Source: a virus
Virus record (IMG/VR): IMGVR_UViG_3300043496_000175
Location: 43,207 to 107,206 of that record
DNA: 64,000 bases
Reading direction: 5' to 3' (one strand)
Made by a program: the position numbers and the translations under genes. The stretch's first letter is position 1, and each line of letters opens with the position of its first letter. Positions 43,488 to 49,992 of this stretch are shown here, one piece after another. The notes beneath the pieces were generated by a model that was given only the letters and a program-made list of their open reading frames with translations, was not told the origin of the DNA and made no database searches.

Positions 43488-43573
43488 GGCTCAGACCCTC
43501 CAACAAGTTGTTAGCTGTGAGGGTATCGCAGTGGGGCAACTAGACAACGTGGCTCGTCACGTCAACCGATAGA

Positions 43574-43592
43574 GCACCCTGCCCAAGGGTGC
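43574..43592 (-). terminator. Hairpin downstream of tRNA-Pro
   Basis: GCACCCT and AGGGTGC, seven pairs with a five-base loop, starting 18 bases beyond the tRNA 3' end. No U tract. It could end the tRNA/holin transcript or set the tRNA precursor end. The remaining bases up to 43488 show no gene. Confidence 0.5.
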
Positions 43593-43609
43593 GCCTAGCC
43601 GCCAGGCAG

Positions 43610-43682
43610 TCTCGGTGGCAGGACTCGAACCTGCAATCTTCCGCTCCCAAAGCGGATGGGATCCCAATTTCCCTACACCGGG
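43610..43682 (-). tRNA. tRNA-Pro (anticodon UGG)
   Basis: 73 bases fold as a full cloverleaf: acceptor CCCGGTG/CACCGAG (one C-A mismatch at the second pair), U8-A9, D arm GGGA/TCCC, anticodon stem TCCGC/GCGGA with loop TTTGGGA (anticodon TGG), T arm GCAGG-TTCGAGT-CCTGC, discriminator A. CCA is not encoded. C1-G72 is the usual proline tRNA identity pair. Only ordinary tRNA found in the window. Confidence 0.92.
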
Positions 43683-43728
43683 TTGTGCGGTCCAGGCAGA
43701 GGGGGATCCGCCGGACCGCAGGTTGATG

Positions 43729-43938
43729 CTACTGCAATTCTTTCTTGGTGGCGATGGAACTGAGGAGCGAGACGAACGCCGATAGGGCTGAGATGCTTAG
43801 AGCCTGCAGCCAGTTGACGTCGGTGATACTCGTGACGTTGGTACCGAACAGGGCCACCAGGGAGGCCGCAGCCGTCTTGATGGCCCTGTCACAGGCTTCG
43901 ACCCAGAACTCTGGGTCGGAGTATCTCGATCTCTTCAC
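43729..43938 (-). CDS. Holin, r1t-type
   Basis: 69 residues: DPEFWVEACDRAIKTAAASLVALFG, then VNWLQALSISALSAFVSLLSSIA, closely following the r1t-type holin pattern (FW.D..ERA.KT.aQs, then a second helix ending SLLSSIA). Two membrane segments. Would permeabilise the membrane for the endolysin at 11042. GTG start overlaps the HTH gene by GTGA. Confidence 0.85.
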   Translation of the reverse strand: MKRSRYSDPEFWVEACDRAIKTAAASLVALFGTNVTSITDVNWLQALSISALSAFVSLLSSIATKKELQ

Positions 43939-44141
43939 ACCTCCATTCTGATCTGATAAATGCGCGCTCTGGTCATTCCAGTGCGCTCAGCGATGTCGGC
44001 TACTGCGGCCCCCGCCTGCAGTGCTGCCTTGATCGCCTGGGCTTGCACGCTCCGAGCAGCCTCCGCATCCGCGTCCGACCGACGCCGAGCTTGGGTTGCA
44101 AGCTCGACGTCGATCAGGGCAGCGCGGGGACTGATGATCAT
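43935..44141 (-). CDS. Small helix-turn-helix protein
   Basis: 68 residues from ATG 44141 (AGAGG nine bases upstream; ATGA overlap with HNH stop). Long Ala-rich helix then AALQAGAAVADIAERTGMTRARIYQI, a clear resolvase/sigma-like HTH. Sits between the HNH gene and the holin. Confidence 0.75.
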   Translation of the reverse strand: MIISPRAALIDVELATQARRRSDADAEAARSVQAQAIKAALQAGAAVADIAERTGMTRARIYQIRMEV

Positions 44142-44830
44142 GTCCGCCACCTCTCATGATCCTGAGTTCGATAGCGTTGGATGATCTCGTCTGCAAACTT
44201 CAGAAGATCTTCGACCCGTTGACCTGGTAAGTGCTGTTTGGCCCAGAGTTCTAAGTTTTCTGGACGATTATCAAGACGAATACCGTTTCGGTGGTGCACC
44301 GTTTCTTGAGGTAAAAGTTCTCTACCGATTATTTGTTCCATCACTAATCGATGCTCTTGCTTATACTTCCCAGGTCCGAGATAGATCATTCGGTATCCCT
44401 GGCTAGTAATTACTTCTTTCTGTGCTGTAGATCTTCCGTTGTCAAGGTTTGCTTCTCCACCTCGACGCCAACGTTGGTAGTGCATTGTGCACCACCCGCG
44501 CCTGCCAGCGCCTATGATTCGATCACATGTTTCATGCTTACAGATGGTACCCTCTGGTACTGAAACCCATGCACGAGCGCCAGCTTCTGGGTCTCCGTGC
44601 TTGCGCCAACGTAACCAATGTGTTGAACACCAAGTTCGACTTACTGCTCGTTTAGGGCAATCTTTGATTGAACATATCTTTTGCTGTGGACGCTGGCCAC
44701 GGAATCGACCTTTGAGCGGATCGCCATATTTCTGCCAGTGCACGTAATGGATTCGACAATACCCTTTCGCCTTGCTCAGTAGATCACATGACTCTACTGA
44801 GCAAGGCGGCAAAGGCGGTAGTCCAGGCAT
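44138..44830 (-). CDS. HNH homing-type endonuclease with zinc modules
   Basis: 230 residues. Three CxxxxC...C..H modules (PCSVESCDLLSKAKGYCRIH and two relatives ending WCSTHWLRW, WCTMHYQRW) precede an HNH_3-type domain: KQEHRLVMEQIIGRELL, VHHRNGIRLDNRPENLELW. Local GC is visibly lower than both neighbours, as for a recent mobile gene. ATG overlaps the Ro60 stop, so it is inserted in, and translated with, the Ro60 unit. Confidence 0.87.
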   Translation of the reverse strand: MPGLPPLPPCSVESCDLLSKAKGYCRIHYVHWQKYGDPLKGRFRGQRPQQKICSIKDCPKRAVSRTWCSTHWLRWRKHGDPEAGARAWVSVPEGTICKHETCDRIIGAGRRGWCTMHYQRWRRGGEANLDNGRSTAQKEVITSQGYRMIYLGPGKYKQEHRLVMEQIIGRELLPQETVHHRNGIRLDNRPENLELWAKQHLPGQRVEDLLKFADEIIQRYRTQDHERWRT

Positions 44831-46476
44831 CAGTGAACCTGAAGATCCTTTCGTTCCCAGGGCCAGTTCTGAGAAAGCCCACGTTCGATGGACTCAATCA
44901 AACGGAACGATACATCGCTCAGGCCGCCGAACGTGTGCCGCTTACGGTTCCCCGAGCGTCCCTGGGCTGCGCGGTAACCCGCGAAGTTCCAGACGTACAC
45001 CGGAGCCTTGGTGGCCGCCAGAGCATCGTCCACCGCTGCCCAGGTAGGCAGACCCTGGTTGGTAGCCCAGGCCGGGGCGTACTGCTCATCAGTCAGCAGC
45101 ACGATCCGGTCCTGCCCGGTGTAGGTGTTCTGAATCGCCTGGATGGTGTTGGTGCCGCCCAGACCCGGGAACATCTGACCGATATAGCCCGCCCGGGAAC
45201 CGTCCACCTGAACATCAGCCATGCCCTTGGCCAGCTTGAGCAACGAACCCCGAACCTGGAACGGCTTGGTCTCCCAGCCAAAGCCGTACAGGTCCACCTG
45301 CTCCGAGCGCCGAGCCAGCGCCGCCCCGAAGATGCAGGCCGCGTCCGCCCACCGCAGATTCGACATCTCGGTGAGGGTGTGGTCATACATTGAGCCGGAC
45401 AAATCCGTCAGGATCAGCGTCCGACCGCCGAGCACGGGCACATTGCTCAGCGACAGGTCCAGCGCGGTCTCCAGGATCGGACCCCACGCCGTCACGGTGT
45501 CGGACTCATCCACTGCCCGGTAGGCGTTGAGGAAGCTCATCGGGAACATCCGGGACTTGGCGATCTCGTCCGGATCCGTCAGCTTGTCCTCGATCAACCG
45601 GACCGAGGTCCGGCTGATCTTGGACTGGTCGAAGTTCCGGAGGTTCCGGACCAGGGCAAAGATCCCCATGGACGGGATGATCTTGTCCCAGGACGGACCG
45701 TCCATCGCGGACTGCTTCCAGCCCGCGAACGACTCCCAGGTCATGCCTGCCTCCTGGAGCTGACCGGCGGTGACTTCGCTGCGCGCTGCCACCGGCATCT
45801 CCATGAGCGCCTTGCGGGCACGCACCATGCCGAGGATCTCGGGAGTCTCGTTCGTCCCGTACCGGTTGTCCAGGGAGAACTTGAACAGTGCGTTCTGCCA
45901 CTGCTTCTCGGACTTGGGGTGACAGATCTGCAGGACGTCCGCGAACCGGAAGGCCTTGGAGTCGGTGTCCCACTTGAGGTAGGAACGCTCGTTCCACATC
46001 CGGTCCAACGCATCAGCGATGCCACGCTTGACCGGCTTGGGGACGTTCCGGCCGTAGGTGGCGAACCAGTACGCCAGCATCTCGCCCGGCTCATCCGCCC
46101 GCTGCAGGGCAGCGGAGATGATCTGCCGGTTGCCCTGAATGCCTCGGGACAGACGCTCGTGCACGGCGTCAGCCGCAGCCACGATGGACGCCGAGCGGAT
46201 GTTGGCCTCGCCGCGCAGGTAGCCGATGAAGCCGGTGATCCAGTCGGTGTCCGGAGACAGTTCCCGCACGAGGTGCGTGAAGCGCTCATCCCGGGCCCGG
46301 CCGTCCTCGTGGAACGCGCCCTTGGGCTCGCTCATGTTGGAGACGGCCAGGAGGAACAGCTCTGAGCGCTGATCACGGGAGACGCCACGGGCACCGAGTG
46401 CGGTGCGGGCGGGGGCCTCGATCGTTGCGATCGGAGACCGGACGCCGAGGTGAGGGGCGGAGTTGAAGCGAGCCAC
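44830..46476 (-). CDS. Ro60-family RNA-binding protein (TROVE + vWA)
   Basis: 548 residues from GTG 46476 (AAAGG eight bases upstream). Residues 1-340 are the TROVE HEAT-repeat ring (RDQRSELFLLAVSN, DWITGFIGYLR, AYWFATYGRNVPKPVKRGIADAL, YLKWDTDSKAFRFADVLQI), 350-548 a vWA domain with an intact metal site: DLSGSM (about 356), LGGTNT (438), LLTDE (463). Length matches known Ro60 (about 540). Ro60 rings bind Y RNAs on the outside and misfolded or decaying RNA in the cavity. Upstream bases carry five Y-RNA-like elements in the same direction. Downstream HNH gene is coupled. Confidence 0.93.
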   Translation of the reverse strand: MARFNSAPHLGVRSPIATIEAPARTALGARGVSRDQRSELFLLAVSNMSEPKGAFHEDGRARDERFTHLVRELSPDTDWITGFIGYLRGEANIRSASIVAAADAVHERLSRGIQGNRQIISAALQRADEPGEMLAYWFATYGRNVPKPVKRGIADALDRMWNERSYLKWDTDSKAFRFADVLQICHPKSEKQWQNALFKFSLDNRYGTNETPEILGMVRARKALMEMPVAARSEVTAGQLQEAGMTWESFAGWKQSAMDGPSWDKIIPSMGIFALVRNLRNFDQSKISRTSVRLIEDKLTDPDEIAKSRMFPMSFLNAYRAVDESDTVTAWGPILETALDLSLSNVPVLGGRTLILTDLSGSMYDHTLTEMSNLRWADAACIFGAALARRSEQVDLYGFGWETKPFQVRGSLLKLAKGMADVQVDGSRAGYIGQMFPGLGGTNTIQAIQNTYTGQDRIVLLTDEQYAPAWATNQGLPTWAAVDDALAATKAPVYVWNFAGYRAAQGRSGNRKRHTFGGLSDVSFRLIESIERGLSQNWPWERKDLQVH

Positions 46477-46500
46477 CAGAGTAGCCTTTCTGCTCGTAGA

Positions 46501-46604
46501 GTGATGGTGAGAAATGATCGATTTCAGGAAGACCCCTACCCGGTCTAAGCCGGAGGATCCGCGTAACAAGCGGAAGTACCTGACACCCTTCGCACCACCA
46601 TCAC
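46501..46604 (-). ncRNA. Y RNA-like element 1 (nearest Ro60)
   Basis: Read leftward: a nine-base closing stem GTGATGGTG/CACCATCAC, then the shared 5' motif GGTGCGAAG and the shared 3' motif TTTCTCACC near the stem, with TACTTC on the way to a variable upper part (TCAGG pairs with CCTGA; CCGG hairpin). Same architecture as four further elements. Lies between Ro60 and element 2. Confidence 0.72.
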
Positions 46605-46617
46605 CAGTCGAGTAGAA

Positions 46618-46747
46618 GAGAGTGAGAAAAAGACGGTTCTGGTTATTGACTGCTCTGCCGTTGAGCTACCGCACCGAAGTGCGACTCGGAATCGAACCGA
46701 GAACCTATCTCTTACAAGGAAGTAACCAGTACCTGCGCACCACTCTC
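46618..46747 (-). ncRNA. Y RNA-like element 2 with permuted tRNA mimic
   Basis: Closing stem GAGAGTG/CACTCTC, second stem CTGGTTA/TAACCAG, motifs GGTGCGCAG and TTTCTCAC. The top is a circularly permuted tRNA: T arm CTCGG-TTCGATT-CCGAG (46685-46701), an acceptor-like stem closed by UUCG (TCGCAC/GTGCGG, 46669-46684), then TA and a D arm GCTC-AACGGCA-GAGC (46652-46666) with the G-G pair in the loop. This is the layout of bacterial YrlA-type Y RNAs. Confidence 0.85.
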
Positions 46748-46763
46748 GAAGACTGAAAGGTGA

Positions 46764-46863
46764 GGCAGCGAGAAAGATCGGACACGGTTCCTGAGCGTCG
46801 AAGCCCAGCCAGAGCAAGGCTCTGGTTTCTGCCTGAAGTAACCGTTTCCTGCGCACCGCTACC
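46764..46863 (-). ncRNA. Y RNA-like element 3
   Basis: Closing stem GGTAGCG/CGCTGCC with one A-C mismatch, motifs GGTGCGCAGG and TTTCTCGCT, ACGGTT/AACCGT second stem, TACTTC motif, and an upper hairpin CCAGAG/CTCTGG followed by a weak D-arm-like GGGC/GCTC. tRNA mimicry is eroded here. Confidence 0.7.
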
Positions 46864-46879
46864 GTGCTATTTAGTTAGG

Positions 46880-46997
46880 AGCCAGCGAGAAATGATGAAG
46901 TTCAGACGGTACTATCTTGCGGACTTTCCTTGTGTCCACCAATCAACGGGGCGAGGCCCCTGGCAGGAAGTATCTGATCCTCTTCGCACCGCTGGCT
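46880..46997 (-). ncRNA. Y RNA-like element 4
   Basis: Eight-base closing stem AGCCAGCG/CGCTGGCT, motifs GGTGCGAAG and TTTCTCGC, TACTTCC motif, internal pairing TCAGA/TCTGA and an upper hairpin GGGGC-CTC-GCCCC. Longest variable part after element 2. Confidence 0.72.
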
Positions 46998-47014
46998 TAC
47001 TTGTTCAGTTGTTG

Positions 47015-47088
47015 AGGCAGTGAGAAAAATCGACGTCCCGGCGTAGTTTCACCAGAAGAAGTAGCCGGAGGTCTTCGCACCACTGCCT
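47015..47088 (-). ncRNA. Y RNA-like element 5, minimal form
   Basis: Eight-base closing stem AGGCAGTG/CACTGCCT, motifs GGTGCGAAG and TTTCTCAC, TACTTC, inner stem CCGGC/GCCGG with a short loop. Only 74 bases and no tRNA-like top. First element after the promoter at 47099-47127. Confidence 0.72.
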
Positions 47089-47098
47089 TGCTGAGATG

Positions 47099-47127
47099 AC
47101 TATTGCACTCCGGTCAACCGGTGTCAA
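47099..47127 (-). promoter_or_regulatory. Promoter of the Y RNA/Ro60 unit
   Basis: TTGACA (47122-47127), 17 bases, AATAGT (47099-47104). RNA would start near 47092, just before element 5. It lies in the last codons and stop of the upstream gene. No promoter of comparable quality is seen between the elements, so the five RNAs and Ro60 may share one transcript. Confidence 0.55.
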
Positions 47128-47620
47128 CCCCATTTGAACGACCGGTCTCGGCGTCCTGGTTCAGCGCGTGCAGGTCCGCCAGGTACTCGATCTGCTCGGA
47201 GGTGAAGTGATCCTGGATTTCCGGTGAGCCAAGGTCGATGTTCAGGTTGGAGTGGATCTCCGGATCCCAGAACTCGCCATCCACGATCAGCGCAACGGCG
47301 AAGTTCGCCTGCTCCACCTCGATCACCGGCCGCTCACCGATGCCGGTATTTGCGCACACGAGCACCTCCCCGTCATAGAGCTGAGCATCCTTCATCACGA
47401 TCTCCTGCAGGTCATACAGCAGGGCGCGAACGGTGCCTGGGCGGGCCGGTACCGGTTCCCCGGTGTCCTTGCGGGCATCGTTGACCAGGGACAGTAGGTC
47501 GAGCACGAGTTTCTCCCATGCCTCCTGCGGCATGTTGTAGTGCAGGTCGCCCTCGTAAAGGTCGTGCTGGATCTTCCGCGCGAACGCGAGAGACTCCTCC
47601 TGCTCGGGTAGCCCAGTCAT
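47114..47620 (-). CDS. Acidic hypothetical protein
   Basis: 168 residues from ATG 47620 (GAGGTG eight bases upstream; ATGA overlap). Acidic, helical N-terminal half (ESLAFARKIQHDLYEGDLHY...WEKLVLDLLSLVNDAR), beta C-terminal half (ANFAVALIVDGEFWDPE). Function unknown. Ends at the promoter of the Y RNA array. Confidence 0.65.
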   Translation of the reverse strand: MTGLPEQEESLAFARKIQHDLYEGDLHYNMPQEAWEKLVLDLLSLVNDARKDTGEPVPARPGTVRALLYDLQEIVMKDAQLYDGEVLVCANTGIGERPVIEVEQANFAVALIVDGEFWDPEIHSNLNIDLGSPEIQDHFTSEQIEYLADLHALNQDAETGRSNGVDTG

Positions 47621-47934
47621 CCGGGACACACCTCTGTCTCTGCTCGGTTAGGTTCGCAATAGATGCACCATGAATCATCACAGCGGGCACATGGTTGAAG
47701 GTAGGTACACCGATCTCCCGCGTCCATCTTGGCAAGTGTCTTGCCATCCTCATCCAGAGGGAACTCATGGCCGCCAGGAATGAATTGGATGAGACCGTAA
47801 CGCTGCACCCACTCTCGATAGGTGGTCCTGTTGATGGCAGCCTTGATGCTGTCTTCCACCAAGAGAGTCCAGGTTTCACACCCATGACCTCGGTGCAACT
47901 CAATCAGCGCTTGCTCTGTTGCTTTTGTGATCAT
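47617..47934 (-). CDS. Small zinc-binding-type protein
   Basis: 105 residues from ATG 47934, leader GAGCAAGGACGAAC, a variant of the right-arm leader. Cys cluster near the end (CTYLQPCARCDDSWCIYC) suggests zinc. N-terminal helix-turn-helix-like part (KAAINRTTYREWVQRYGLI). Longer start at 47967 is rejected. Function unknown. Confidence 0.6.
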   Translation of the reverse strand: MITKATEQALIELHRGHGCETWTLLVEDSIKAAINRTTYREWVQRYGLIQFIPGGHEFPLDEDGKTLAKMDAGDRCTYLQPCARCDDSWCIYCEPNRAETEVCPG

Positions 47935-48044
47935 GTTCGTCCTTGCTCGGAAGTTTGGGAGGGCCACCTGAGACAGGCCAGACTCTCTAGCAGCCAGACC
48001 GGCGCTGCTCTACCTCAGGTATTACTGGGGGCGCGTCCCCGCCC

Positions 48045-48458
48045 TCATGCGGCAAGCTGCCGCCGGAAGATCTCGATCGCGGTGGTGCACTTGACGCACG
48101 GGCAGGTAGGCCAGTCGTCCTTCTTCTTGGTGTTGCAGCGGGCATGGACATTCTTGAGGATGTTCCACGCTGCATCCGGGCCACCCTTGGCCCGAGGGAT
48201 GATGTGATCCCTGGTAGGCCGCAGGTGCTTGTCGGTCTCATCGATGTGACCACCGCAGTAGTGGCAGTTCGCTGGCTTCATCAGCACGGGGAACTCTGTG
48301 CCCTCCACGATCTTGCTTACCTTGCAAGATCCGCAGTTCAAACAGATCCACTTCTCGGTTCCGTTTGGGTAGACCAGATGTTCCACGAGCACCCGCCGCT
48401 TCTCGGGGAAGCAATGCCCGCTGCTCTGTATGAGCGGTCCCGCTCTTGGCTCTGTCAT
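48045..48458 (-). CDS. HNH nuclease
   Basis: 137 residues from ATG 48458. A Cys-rich part (WICLNCGSCKVSK) precedes a compact HNH: CHYCGG, TRDHIIPRAKGGPDAAWN, CNTKKKD, all key His/Asn/Cys present. TAGGGT (48466-48471) ends seven bases before the ATG with TTGCGG 17 bases further, so it is probably leaderless. Host-takeover nuclease or mobile element; cannot tell which. The bases between its end and 47934 (110) hold nothing evident. Confidence 0.8.
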   Translation of the reverse strand: MTEPRAGPLIQSSGHCFPEKRRVLVEHLVYPNGTEKWICLNCGSCKVSKIVEGTEFPVLMKPANCHYCGGHIDETDKHLRPTRDHIIPRAKGGPDAAWNILKNVHARCNTKKKDDWPTCPCVKCTTAIEIFRRQLAA

Positions 48459-48468
48459 AGACAGTACC

Positions 48469-48969
48469 CTAGACTGCGGTAGACAGCTCCGCAAGTAGTT
48501 TCTCGGAGGTTCCTGGCATCTCCCGGTCCAGCAGGTAAACGTAAGCTGCCATGAACTTCTGGTCGTGCTTGGCCTCGACACCCACCAGGTGATGCGCCAG
48601 CTCATGCAGGAGCACCATCTGCTGCACCGGCACCGGCACCATCAGCACCCCGGAGTGATAGCGCGGCAGACCGTCCAGCGTGGCCCGGACATCACACGGC
48701 CAGGACGCTCGGGAGTAGTCCGTAGCCCCGGCCAGAACTCCCCTGCAGTAGGTCTGCGCCTCGGGTAGGGACCGCAGCCAGTACTGGCTTCGCATCCGTG
48801 CGTACAGGCGGCCCTCAGCTCGGTAGAGGGACTGCCGGTAGAACCCGCCGGGGGCGGCAGGCTTGTCCGGGCCGTCCGTCTTCCGCTTGAGCGGGGTCGT
48901 CAGCTCACGGACTATCTGGCGGCCCTTGCGCTGCACGTTGCGGATCGGGCGGAACTTGTCATAAGGCAT
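48469..48969 (-). CDS. Zincin-like metallopeptidase (HELAHH)
   Basis: 166 residues. MVLLHELAHHLVGVEAKHDQKFMAAYVYLLD is a zinc HExxH motif with a third His in AKHDQKF, a SprT/minimal-metallopeptidase pattern. N-terminal half is basic with an RAEGRLYARMRSQYW helix. A second HExxH protein occurs at 59572-59976. Target unknown. Confidence 0.75.
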   Translation of the reverse strand: MPYDKFRPIRNVQRKGRQIVRELTTPLKRKTDGPDKPAAPGGFYRQSLYRAEGRLYARMRSQYWLRSLPEAQTYCRGVLAGATDYSRASWPCDVRATLDGLPRYHSGVLMVPVPVQQMVLLHELAHHLVGVEAKHDQKFMAAYVYLLDREMPGTSEKLLAELSTAV

Positions 48970-48972
48970 GAC

Positions 48973-49248
48973 TCAGTCTGTCAGAGCAACAAGACCTGCA
49001 GCCAGACCGTAAAGCAGAAGCACAAACAGCATAGTGCCGGTAACCGGGAGCATCATGAGCTGAATGTTGTGAGGGAAGCTGTCTGGCGACAACCAATAGA
49101 GCAACCAAAACACGCCACACATCAGGATCACTGTCAGCAGGATCCAGAGCACTGTCTCGTGCGGCCGGAGGTAGTTGAGTGTTGCGTAGTAGACAGCGAC
49201 TGAGACGCCTGGAACGGCCAGAAGCACGAGCACAAAGAGAATGATCAT
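48973..49248 (-). CDS. Small membrane protein
   Basis: 91 residues with three hydrophobic segments (about 2-24, 34-54, 63-89). ATGA overlap with the MerR-type gene upstream. No family recognised. Confidence 0.65.
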   Translation of the reverse strand: MIILFVLVLLAVPGVSVAVYYATLNYLRPHETVLWILLTVILMCGVFWLLYWLSPDSFPHNIQLMMLPVTGTMLFVLLLYGLAAGLVALTD

Positions 49249-49565
49249 GATTCCAACTTGCTGATCAAGGCGCGCATGTCCAGCGTGATGGACACCGGCC
49301 CATTCTGGTAGACCAATTCGGTCATGCCGTTGTGCATCCCGTACCTGGCGAACTGCGCAGACGCCGTCCGGACGGTGACACCGGCATGGATCAAGGACGC
49401 CAGCACCATGAGACGGAGGGTCTCCGAGTAGCTGAACGTCCGGCTGTTCCCGGTACCTGGCCGCGCAGCATCGATACGCACGAACCCGGTGGTCACCCAG
49501 TGATCAAGCTGACGATAGGTGATCCCGGTGAGATCGAGAACCTCTTGGGAGGTAAACGTTCTCAT
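49245..49565 (-). CDS. MerR-type DNA-binding protein
   Basis: 106 residues from ATG 49565 (ATGA overlap). FTSQEVLDLTGITYRQLDHWVTTGFV is a MerR-type winged HTH with the second arm SRTFSYSETLRLMVLASLIHAGVTVRTA. Short C-terminal extension, no obvious effector domain. Likely a transcription regulator in the early region. Confidence 0.8.
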   Translation of the reverse strand: MRTFTSQEVLDLTGITYRQLDHWVTTGFVRIDAARPGTGNSRTFSYSETLRLMVLASLIHAGVTVRTASAQFARYGMHNGMTELVYQNGPVSITLDMRALISKLES

Positions 49566-49747
49566 TGCTTCGCGGCCGGGATGCACCACTGCCGGACACC
49601 GTCATAGGTGTCGTAGACAGTCAGGGTGTACCCCGGAGGGCAGATCAGCAGTGGAGACTGAGAAGCATTGATTCCCATCCAAACACAGACGCCGATGATG
49701 GCGACAACGATCACGGCCCACAGCGCCATGATCCCGTGCTCGCTCAT
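49562..49747 (-). CDS. Small membrane protein with Cys pair
   Basis: 61 residues: one transmembrane segment (ALWAVIVVAIIGVCVWMG) then a short outside-type domain with two Cys (LLICPPGYTLTVYDTYDGV..., QWCIP). ATG overlaps the upstream stop. Function unknown. Confidence 0.6.
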   Translation of the reverse strand: MSEHGIMALWAVIVVAIIGVCVWMGINASQSPLLICPPGYTLTVYDTYDGVRQWCIPAAKQ

Positions 49748-49992
49748 GCCTCGCCCCGGATGAACTTGAGCGCCGCTTCCTTGCGGTGCGTCAGGATCGG
49801 GGTCTGGATGTCGGCACCGTTGAACGGGGCCGGACGCTCGGTCACCAGACCGCAGATCCGGTCGTTCTGGTCGAAGCGCATGGCGATCTTCCGTCCCCGC
49901 CAGCGGGCCACCACGTTGGTGGCGTCTTCCTGCAGGATCTCCCACAGGTTTGCGGTGAGAACTTCCTGGATCTCTGCTCGTGTTGTGCTCAT
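49744..49992 (-). CDS. Nested gene: 82-residue C-terminal product
   Basis: ATG 49992 is preceded by GAGCAAAGGATGCCC, the exact leader found before many right-arm genes, and by a promoter at 50022-50051. The product would be a stand-alone form of the C-terminal domain (NLWEILQEDATNVVARWRGRKIAM...). It is in frame with the longer gene, so both forms end at the same stop. Confidence 0.6.
   Translation of the reverse strand: MSTTRAEIQEVLTANLWEILQEDATNVVARWRGRKIAMRFDQNDRICGLVTERPAPFNGADIQTPILTHRKEAALKFIRGEA

Noticed and set aside
46652-46701. An ordinary tRNA gene
   Set aside because: T arm comes before D arm and there is no anticodon arm in the usual place; the order fits a permuted tRNA mimic in a Y RNA.
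46501-47088. CRISPR array
   Set aside because: Five spaced similar units look array-like at first, but the similarity is in stem motifs at both ends, unit lengths differ (74-130) and no cas genes of an adaptation or effector module are near. The Cas4-like nuclease at 15990 belongs to the phage recombination set.
46477-47113. Small frames (for example 46760-47023) across the Y RNA region
   Set aside because: No ribosome site; they cross several stem-loops and change frame relative to the repeated elements. RNA structure explains the region better.
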